Source of the DNA: JBIOJM01 sp044450785 | GTDB lineage: Bacteria; Planctomycetota; Planctomycetia; Isosphaerales; Isosphaeraceae | Assembly (NCBI GenBank): GCA_044450785.1 | Contig: JBIOJM010000493.1 | Span: forward strand, 1-5,430 | Direction: 5' to 3' | DNA length: 5,430 nt | In this document: one piece after another, positions 1 through 5,430 of the stretch | How the letters are laid out: every line of letters starts with the position of its first letter | Position numbering within the stretch: position 1 is the stretch's first letter | Program-made: the position numbers and the translations under genes | Notes under the pieces: generated by a model | Database searches by the model: none | Told to the model about the DNA's origin: nothing | Seen by the model: the letters and a program-made list of their open reading frames with translations, nothing else

Positions 1-1
1 C

Positions 2-57
2 GGAAGGACGGAGGACGGAGGGCGGAGGACGGAGGACGGAGGGCGAGGGCGGAGGCC
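2..57. repeat. Degenerate tandem heptamer GGAGGRC
   Basis: Seven or so head-to-tail units of a G-rich heptamer. GGAGGAC stands at 10-16, 24-30 and 31-37, GGAGGGC at 17-23 and 38-44, a 6-nt unit GAGGGC at 45-50 and GGAGGCC at 51-57; the first unit (2-9) is a one-base-longer variant. The array probably continues to the left of the window. A 7-nt period does not fit a reading frame, so it is best read as non-coding simple repeat DNA. The runs of GG could in principle support a weak two-tier G-quadruplex on the + strand. No function is assigned. Confidence 0.85.
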
Positions 58-394
58 CCCGAATACATGCGTCAATCGAAAGTGGAACATGCCGCGATGC
101 ATGGCATGATGGGAAATGTCGTAGAATCTTGTTTCAAGACTTCGCTGAGACACCTGTAGGACTTGACTTAGACACTTGGTTTGCGAGACACTGCGTAATC
201 TCCACGTTCGTGATTATGAGAAAATGGATAAGACGAGTCGGCTTGCGGGAGGAATTGCGCGAAGTGAACGCGTCGAGGATTGAAGGTGAAGCGGGGGTAA
301 GGGTCAGGGCGCCCGGTCGGAACACAGTACCTAACTACTAAAATCATGGCGTCTTAGAAAGACGACCAAGTTGTCGGTCGAGTGTGCGGAAAAC
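58..394. other. Intergenic region with no supported gene
   Basis: About 340 nt separating the heptamer array from the dnaG promoter. Base composition is visibly less GC-rich than the genes that follow. Open frames here are short (about 60-70 codons on either strand), have no Shine-Dalgarno and resemble no family I know. Small inverted repeats are present: CATGCC/GGCATG at 88-93 and 103-108 around ATGCAT; a perfect 6-bp hairpin CGTCTT-AGA-AAGACG at 350-364; and CGACC/GGTCG at 363-367 and 376-380. The last two lie just upstream of the promoter -35 box and could be regulator sites, but nothing in the sequence proves it. Confidence 0.6.
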
Positions 395-422
395 TTGACC
401 CTAAATTAGGGAGAGTTATAAT
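395..422 (+). promoter_or_regulatory. Sigma-70 type promoter of dnaG-rpoD
   Basis: The -35 box TTGACC (395-400) matches five of six consensus bases. The -10 box TATAAT (417-422) is a perfect match, and the spacer is 16 nt. Predicted transcription start is about 429-430, giving a leader of roughly 117 nt before the GTG start of dnaG. It is the only near-consensus promoter I see in front of the operon, and its class is the one the primary sigma factor encoded by the second gene would recognise, so positive or negative self-coupling is possible (inference). Confidence 0.8.
399..411. promoter_or_regulatory. 13-bp palindrome in the promoter spacer, possible operator
   Basis: CCCTAA at 399-404 and TTAGGG at 406-411 are perfect reverse complements around a single central A. 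The dyad starts within the last two bases of the -35 box and fills most of the spacer up to 5 nt before the -10 box. A dimeric repressor bound here would block RNA polymerase. In E. coli the rpsU-dnaG-rpoD operon is controlled by LexA; this palindrome does not match the E. coli or Gram-positive LexA consensus, so the regulator, if any, is unknown. Confidence 0.45.
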
Positions 423-534
423 TCGTTTGAAGCCGCCATGAAGCAGAGGGGCACGGAGAGCGGCCCGGTGTGGAGTTCAGACAGTTTGTTTGGTTCCGGG
501 AATTGTGAGTGGACCCGGGCGTGAGTCCCCGTGT

Positions 535-540
535 CAGGAG
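535..540 (+). promoter_or_regulatory. Ribosome binding site deciding the dnaG start
   Basis: CAGGAG ends 6 nt before GTG 547. The frame stays open upstream to a TTG at 490 and has another GTG at 505, but neither has a purine-rich site at the right distance. Starting at 547 places the conserved primase N-terminal helix ten residues in, as is usual for the family. Confidence 0.7.
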
Positions 541-546
541 CTCCCG

Positions 547-2553
547 GTGCCCCGTCATACCGAAACGACTACATCCGCCATTAAAAACGCGATCGATATC
601 GTCGCCTTGGTCGGCGAGTACCTGTCCCTGCGCCGTGCGGGGTCCAAATACAAGGCGCTTTGTCCGTGGCATGACGATCACAATCCGTCTCTCGAGGTGA
701 ACCCCGAACGCCAGTCGTTCAAATGCTGGAGTTGCGGAGTGGGGGGAGACATTTTTGATTTCGTGAAGAACTACGAACACGTTGATTTTCCCGAGGCGTT
801 GCGCATGTTGGCCGATCGAGCAGGGGTCGCCCTGGAAAGCCCGTCGGCCTTCGCCTCGCCGCCTGGAGGGCCGTCGAAGAGCGACCTGTTTGAAGTCAAC
901 GCCTGGGCTGAGGAGGTGTTCGCGCGGGCGCTCCAGAGTTCGGCGGAGGTTTTGGGTTATGTCGAGGGCCGCGGCATAACGCGGCAGAGCGTCCTTCGGT
1001 TTCGGCTCGGGTATGCGCCGGCGGATCGCGGCTGGATGCTGGCTGAGGCCCGTCGCCGGCGATTCACGATGGAGATGTTGGAGCAGGCGGGCCTGGCCAG
1101 CCATTCTGCCGACTCGCCGGGGCTCGTGCGCGAGCGGTTTCGGGGACGGCTGATCTTCCCGATCCATGACGATCGCGGCAGGACCATCGGCTTCGGCGGT
1201 CGGATTCTACCGGAAATCGAAAATAAACTGGCCGCGGAAGGGAAGCACGTCGCCAAGTATCTCAACGGCCCCGAGACCTCGTTGTTTCACAAGCGATCGA
1301 TCCTCTACGCGGCGGACCTGGCGCGCGTCGCGAGCCGCGAGGCGGGTTGGGTGGCCGTGGTCGAGGGTTATACCGATGTGATCGTGGCCCATCAGTTGGG
1401 ACTGTGCAACGTCGTCGGCACGATGGGAACGGCCCTGGGCGAGGATCACCTCCGGGCTCTGCAGCGGCTGGCCAACCGGGTGGTCCTGGTCTTCGATGGC
1501 GATGAGGCCGGACGATCCGCTGCGGATCGGGCCTTGGAGCTGATGCGATCTGGGGCCATGTCATTCAGCACATCCCGGCCCGAGCAATCCGCTGCGGATC
1601 GGGCTTTGGAGCTCTTCTTGGGAAGCGAACTGGATTTGCGTCTACTCACCCTGCCCGCGAACCTCGACCCGTGTGACTTCCTCCTGAAAGTAGGAGCCGA
1701 CGCGTTCCGTGGCCTGGTCGAGCGGGCCGCTGACCCCTTGGCCTACCTGCTCACCCGAGCCGCGGCCCGGTTCGACCTCGACTCGGCGGAAGGCTCACGC
1801 CGTGCCGCGGAATGGGTGCTCGGCATCATGAGCCGCGTGCCCGAGACCCATCACCTGGGGCTCGAAGTCAAGCAGGCCAAGGTCCTCGACACGCTGTCGC
1901 ATCGGCTCCGCGTTCCGCTCGAGACGCTCAGCGGGATGCTGCGTAAGATGCGGCGCTCGGTGTCCCAGCCGCGCCCGGCAGGAGGGCTCGTGCCCGGCAA
2001 GGCCGTTCGCCCGGCCGGCGACACGCCGTCCTCGGTCGGTTCATCGGGCGCGCCGGCCGATCCGGCACCGATCCGGCAGAGCGAGCTCGATCGAACCGAT
2101 CTGGAGTTGATCCAGATCGTCCTCTCCGAGCCAGCCGCGATCACCTGGCTGATTCCTCGTCTCGCGGTGAGTGCGTTGCGGGACGCGCCGCTCCGGACGA
2201 TGCTGCAGGCGTGCTACGACCTGCAAGACGAGGGACAGTCTCCCAGTTATGAGAATCTCATGGTACGGCTCGACGATCCGGCAGTCCGCGCCCTGGCGGC
2301 GAGCCTGATCGCGCAGTCCGCCCTGAGCACGCCCGATCCGGGGCACTTTCCCGAAGATCTGCGTCCCGCTCCCTGGCGGGAGCGGCTCGAACGAATGTTG
2401 ATCGTGCTCGACAAGCGTGAGCGGCAGGCTCGCCTCAGGGATTTGAAGCGATCGCTCGACGAGACCGATCAACACGCCGACCCGGACGCGCATCGCGCGA
2501 TACAATTGGAGTACCAACGTCTCTTAACCAGCGGTCAGATACGCAAGTCCTAA
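547..2553 (+). CDS. dnaG: DNA primase DnaG
   Basis: Synthesises the RNA primers for leading- and lagging-strand DNA replication, working with the replicative helicase DnaB in the cytoplasm. With the GTG start the protein has 668 residues, somewhat longer than the roughly 580-600 of typical DnaG. The N-terminal CHC2 zinc finger is complete (C39, H42, C60, C63). The RNA-polymerase-like core follows, with a basic RGRLIFPI...GFGGRIL motif near 199-221 and a KYLNGPET motif soon after. The TOPRIM domain shows the catalytic glutamate in VVEGYTD (E273) and the metal-binding DGDEAG (317-322). A Pro/Gly/Ser-rich linker (about 475-510) leads to a helical C-terminal region (about 511-668) in the position of the DnaB-binding domain, which is poorly conserved in general. 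Odd feature: SAADRALEL occurs twice right after DGDEAGR, 24 residues apart, pointing to an in-frame insertion inside TOPRIM. First gene of the operon with rpoD. Identification is very secure; the exact start is likely. Confidence 0.97.
   Translation: MPRHTETTTSAIKNAIDIVALVGEYLSLRRAGSKYKALCPWHDDHNPSLEVNPERQSFKCWSCGVGGDIFDFVKNYEHVDFPEALRMLADRAGVALESPSAFASPPGGPSKSDLFEVNAWAEEVFARALQSSAEVLGYVEGRGITRQSVLRFRLGYAPADRGWMLAEARRRRFTMEMLEQAGLASHSADSPGLVRERFRGRLIFPIHDDRGRTIGFGGRILPEIENKLAAEGKHVAKYLNGPETSLFHKRSILYAADLARVASREAGWVAVVEGYTDVIVAHQLGLCNVVGTMGTALGEDHLRALQRLANRVVLVFDGDEAGRSAADRALELMRSGAMSFSTSRPEQSAADRALELFLGSELDLRLLTLPANLDPCDFLLKVGADAFRGLVERAADPLAYLLTRAAARFDLDSAEGSRRAAEWVLGIMSRVPETHHLGLEVKQAKVLDTLSHRLRVPLETLSGMLRKMRRSVSQPRPAGGLVPGKAVRPAGDTPSSVGSSGAPADPAPIRQSELDRTDLELIQIVLSEPAAITWLIPRLAVSALRDAPLRTMLQACYDLQDEGQSPSYENLMVRLDDPAVRALAASLIAQSALSTPDPGHFPEDLRPAPWRERLERMLIVLDKRERQARLRDLKRSLDETDQHADPDAHRAIQLEYQRLLTSGQIRKS
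1516..1613 (+). repeat. Imperfect 26-bp direct repeat inside dnaG, 72 nt apart
   Basis: Copy 1 is 1516-1541 and copy 2 is 1588-1613; they are identical except for C1533 versus T1605. The offset is 72 nt, exactly 24 codons, so the reading frame is kept and both copies read SAADRALEL. Copy 1 contains a perfect inverted repeat, CGATCCGC-T-GCGGATCG (1513-1529), and copy 2 a shorter one (1587-1599). The 46 nt between the copies encode MRSGAMSFSTSRPEQ, which I do not recognise as part of any primase. Removing one unit would restore a normal-looking TOPRIM sequence, so one copy plus the intervening bases is probably an insertion. Confidence 0.85.
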
Positions 2554-2582
2554 TACGTCGAGATCCGTCGTTTCGTGCGCGG

Positions 2583-2590
2583 GGGGAGGA
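2583..2590 (+). promoter_or_regulatory. Strong ribosome binding site of rpoD
   Basis: GGGGAGGA, containing GGAGGA at 2585-2590, lies 6 nt before ATG 2597. A TTG at 2591 in the same frame touches this site and cannot be the start, so the ATG is chosen. Confidence 0.85.
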
Positions 2591-2596
2591 TTGGGG

Positions 2597-4270
<1,674 letters not shown>

Positions 4271-4280
4271 CCCGGACACC

Positions 4281-4315
4281 AACCCCCGGACGCCACAGGC
4301 GACCGGGGGTTTTTT
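4281..4315 (+). terminator. Intrinsic terminator of the dnaG-rpoD operon
   Basis: AACCCCCGG (4281-4289) pairs perfectly with CCGGGGGTT (4303-4311). Inside it a second stem, CGCC/GGCG (4291-4294 and 4298-4301), closes an ACA loop, with an A-A mismatch between the two helices. Six T (4310-4315) follow at once. The structure starts 10 nt after the rpoD stop codon. A textbook Rho-independent terminator. Confidence 0.93.
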
Positions 4316-4359
4316 GTTGAGAGTTTTTCAACCAACAGAGGACCCCACTTCATGACCAT

Positions 4360-4388
4360 CGGACGCCACAGGCGACCGGGGTTTTTTT
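4360..4388 (+). terminator. Second, partial copy of the terminator before the zinc-ribbon gene
   Basis: Positions 4360-4381 are identical over 22 nt to 4287-4308 of the rpoD terminator, and the match goes on through the T-tract and GTTG with one substitution (G4309 versus T4382). The copy has lost the long C-rich left arm, so the remaining hairpin is CGG-A-CGCC-ACA-GGCG-A-CCG (4360-4378), weaker, followed by GGG and seven T (4382-4388). The T-tract ends 3 nt before the ribosome binding site of the next gene. It may be a weak terminator or attenuator, or just a duplication scar. Confidence 0.7.
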
Positions 4389-4391
4389 GTT

Positions 4392-4400
4392 GGAGAGAGG
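4392..4400 (+). promoter_or_regulatory. Ribosome binding site of the zinc-ribbon gene
   Basis: The purine run GGAGAGAGG ends 10 nt before ATG 4411, an acceptable though slightly long distance. The frame is open from TTG 4387, but that codon overlaps the T-tract of the terminator copy and has no ribosome site, so ATG 4411 is preferred. GTTGG at 4389-4393, which includes the first two bases of this site, can pair with CCAAC at 4332-4336. Confidence 0.6.
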
Positions 4401-4410
4401 GCCGCAACTG

Positions 4411-5151
4411 ATGTCCGCAACGGCCGAGAATCTACGTGACCTGCACCACTTGCATCAGCGGGCCCGGGCGCTGCGCGACCGCCTGGCTTCGGGCCCCAAG
4501 ACACTGGCCGCTCGAATGGCCGCCCTGGCCAACCGCCAGGCCGAGCTGGAACAGGCCCGTAAGGCCCTGCAGGACAGCAAGGTTCAGTGCAAGAAGCACG
4601 AACACTCGCTCCAGGGCATCGACACCAAGATCAACGACCTGAAAATCAAGCTCAACCTGGTCAAGAAGAACGAAGAGTACAAGGCCCTCCAGAACCAGAT
4701 CGCCCACGAAAACTCCGCCAAGGCGAAGATCGAGGAGGAGATGCTGGTGTCACTCGAGGCAATCGAGTCTCACACCTCCCTAGCCAAACGATTGGAAGTG
4801 GATGTGAAACGCTATGGCGACGAGGTCGCCGCGCTAGGGCAGCAGATCGAGGAGCAGTCCGCCTCGCATCAGACGCAGCTCCGCGAGCTCGAAACGGCGA
4901 TCATCGAAGCGGAGAGCGTCATTCTCGAGGCATATCGCGACCAGTACCGAAGACTCGTCGGACGGTACGGGGCTGACGCACTGGCCGCCTGCGAGGATAG
5001 CGCCTGCCTTGGCTGCTACACCTCCATCCCCGCGCAGATGGTCAACAACCTCATCAATAACGCGGGCCTGCAGTTCTGCCTGAGCTGCGGCCGGCTCCTC
5101 TACCTGCCCGAGCCCGAGATCGCCAACACGCGGCGCACCTCGTCGACGTAG
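4411..5151 (+). CDS. Coiled-coil protein with C-terminal C4 zinc ribbon (CT398/HP0958-like)
   Basis: A cytoplasmic protein of 246 residues without signal peptide or membrane segment. Residues about 1-180 are charged, Ala/Glu/Lys/Gln-rich and heptad-like, as expected for a long antiparallel coiled coil; the segment KLNLVKKNEEYKALQNQI is typical of this family. The C-terminus has four cysteines spaced as a zinc ribbon, CLGC (C199, C202) and CLSC (C223, C226), with an extra C194. This matches the family of C4-type zinc-ribbon proteins (zf-RING_7, formerly DUF164). Characterised members, Helicobacter HP0958 and Chlamydia CT398, bind the sigma factor RpoN, and HP0958 also binds flagellin mRNA. Its place right after rpoD fits a link to transcription, but that is inference. 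It is separated from rpoD by a strong terminator and a partial second copy; I see no clear promoter of its own, so it is fed by read-through or an unrecognised promoter. Confidence 0.88.
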   Translation: MSATAENLRDLHHLHQRARALRDRLASGPKTLAARMAALANRQAELEQARKALQDSKVQCKKHEHSLQGIDTKINDLKIKLNLVKKNEEYKALQNQIAHENSAKAKIEEEMLVSLEAIESHTSLAKRLEVDVKRYGDEVAALGQQIEEQSASHQTQLRELETAIIEAESVILEAYRDQYRRLVGRYGADALAACEDSACLGCYTSIPAQMVNNLINNAGLQFCLSCGRLLYLPEPEIANTRRTSST

Positions 5152-5167
5152 GCGAGAGCGCAGTGGT

Positions 5168-5188
5168 CCGTCAATCTTGGATTGACGG
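5168..5188. other. Perfect 9-bp stem-loop between convergent genes
   Basis: CCGTCAATC (5168-5176) and GATTGACGG (5180-5188) are exact reverse complements around the 3-nt loop TTG; two G-T wobble pairs could extend it. It begins 16 nt after the zinc-ribbon stop codon and lies downstream of the minus-strand transposase end. There is no T-tract on either strand, so it is not a classical intrinsic terminator; it could still terminate poorly in both directions, protect the 3' end, or be a remnant of a repeat or IS end. Confidence 0.6.
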
Positions 5189-5213
5189 GTAAACATGACC
5201 CACGAGACAACGG

Positions 5214-5288
5214 TCAACAAGAATAGCCGAAGAAGAGCAAGATTAGGAGGAAGATTACGAGTAGGAAGATGATGAAGAGCACGATCAA
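5214..5288 (-). pseudogene. Very hydrophobic 24-residue reading frame, possible small membrane protein remnant
   Basis: On the minus strand a TTG at 5288-5286 opens a frame reading MIVLFIIFLLVIFLLILLFFGYSC, closed by TGA at 5216-5214. Twenty hydrophobic residues followed by Gly-Tyr resemble the tiny single-span membrane peptides common in bacteria. The frame is the same as that of the transposase, whose TAA stop lies 9 nt upstream, so there is no proper start region and no Shine-Dalgarno. TATAAT occurs at 5295-5290 on this strand but without a recognisable -35 box. It may be the tail of a small membrane gene cut by the insertion element, or a by-product of the purine-rich + strand with its repeated AAGATTA (5239, 5251, 5287). 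No function is claimed. Confidence 0.3.
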
Positions 5289-5297
5289 GATTATACC

Positions 5298-5430
5298 TTA
5301 CGCGGCCATAAGTGCGACATCATCGAATTGCTGGAAATTGAGCGTCATCAACGAGGCCAGTGGCTCGGCATACTTGGTCGTCAGACCGTCCAGAACCTCT
5401 TGGATGGCGGCTTGAAAGTCACGGAACGTC
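5298..5430 (-). CDS. C-terminal end of an IS630-family-like transposase (partial)
   Basis: The minus strand reads 43 codons from the window edge to TAA at 5300-5298. The peptide starts TFRDFQAAIQEVLDGLTTKY and ends SLMTLNFQQFDDVALMAA. A segment of this type, with an LMTLNFQ-F-DV core just before the stop, is what I know as the end of IS630-type DDE transposases, which cut and paste DNA at TA dinucleotides. The catalytic DDE residues would lie to the right of the window and cannot be seen, so it is unknown whether the element is intact. The element end and its terminal inverted repeat should lie within the next several tens of bases (5200-5297), but I could not identify them without the other end. 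It runs convergently toward the zinc-ribbon gene. Confidence 0.65.
   Translation of the reverse strand, partial: TFRDFQAAIQEVLDGLTTKYAEPLASLMTLNFQQFDDVALMAA

Noticed and set aside
1..60. Heptamer array as a CRISPR array
   Set aside because: Units are 7 nt and head-to-tail without spacers.
129..341. 70-codon + strand frame starting with TTG before the dnaG promoter
   Set aside because: No Shine-Dalgarno, rare start codon, no recognisable domain and a composition unlike the neighbouring genes.
399..411. Resemblance of CCCTAA/TTAGGG to the eukaryotic telomere unit
   Set aside because: Single copy in each orientation inside a bacterial promoter; the match is a coincidence of the palindrome.
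438..524. 28-codon upstream frame (ATG 438 to TGA 522-524) in the dnaG leader
   Set aside because: Its ATG lies only about 9 nt after the predicted transcription start and has no ribosome site; the peptide MKQRGTESGPVWSSDSLFGS... has no run of regulatory codons. A leader peptide cannot be excluded but is not supported.
490..546. Upstream TTG/GTG extension of dnaG by 14-19 residues
   Set aside because: The extra residues do not look like the primase N-terminus, and only GTG 547 has a well-spaced AGGAG.
406..1167. 253-codon open frame on the minus strand over the promoter and the 5' part of dnaG
   Set aside because: It lies opposite the conserved zinc-finger part of dnaG, is rich in Arg/Pro as random GC-rich frames are, and would run through the dnaG promoter.

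Overview
The window looks like the chromosome of a GC-rich bacterium, most likely a planctomycete of the Isosphaera/Singulisphaera kind. That assignment is inferred from the protein sequences (a DnaG starting with an AIKNAIDIVALV-type N-terminus, an RpoD with a long non-conserved insert, a coiled-coil zinc-ribbon protein next to them), the G-rich heptamer repeat in intergenic DNA and an IS630-type transposase end. No taxonomic marker was searched.

Layout: positions 1-60 carry a degenerate tandem heptamer (GGAGGRC). Positions 61-394 hold no convincing gene, only a few small inverted repeats. A near-consensus housekeeping promoter (TTGACC, 16-nt spacer, TATAAT) lies at 395-422, with a perfect 13-bp palindrome inside the spacer. 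It drives dnaG (DNA primase, best start GTG 547) and, after a 43-nt gap with a strong Shine-Dalgarno (SD), rpoD (primary sigma factor, best start ATG 2597). This is the dnaG-rpoD core of the classical macromolecular synthesis operon, without rpsU in front. A strong intrinsic terminator follows rpoD. Part of that terminator is repeated 73 nt downstream, directly against the ribosome binding site of a third + strand gene. That gene encodes a coiled-coil plus C4 zinc-ribbon protein (CT398/HP0958-like architecture, 4411-5151).

The right end (5152-5430) is accessory. It holds a perfect stem-loop, a purine-rich stretch whose minus strand reads as a very hydrophobic short peptide, and the last 43 codons of an IS630-family-like transposase on the minus strand, running off the window.

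How it fits together: DnaG makes primers for replication and RpoD directs housekeeping transcription, so the operon couples replication initiation capacity to transcription capacity. The promoter is of the class RpoD itself reads, so autoregulation is plausible. The window is mostly ordinary housekeeping DNA. The points most worth a second look are an in-frame, palindrome-bearing 72-nt duplication/insertion inside the DnaG TOPRIM domain, the palindrome in the promoter spacer, and the duplicated terminator in front of the zinc-ribbon gene. I found no convincing new multi-gene system.
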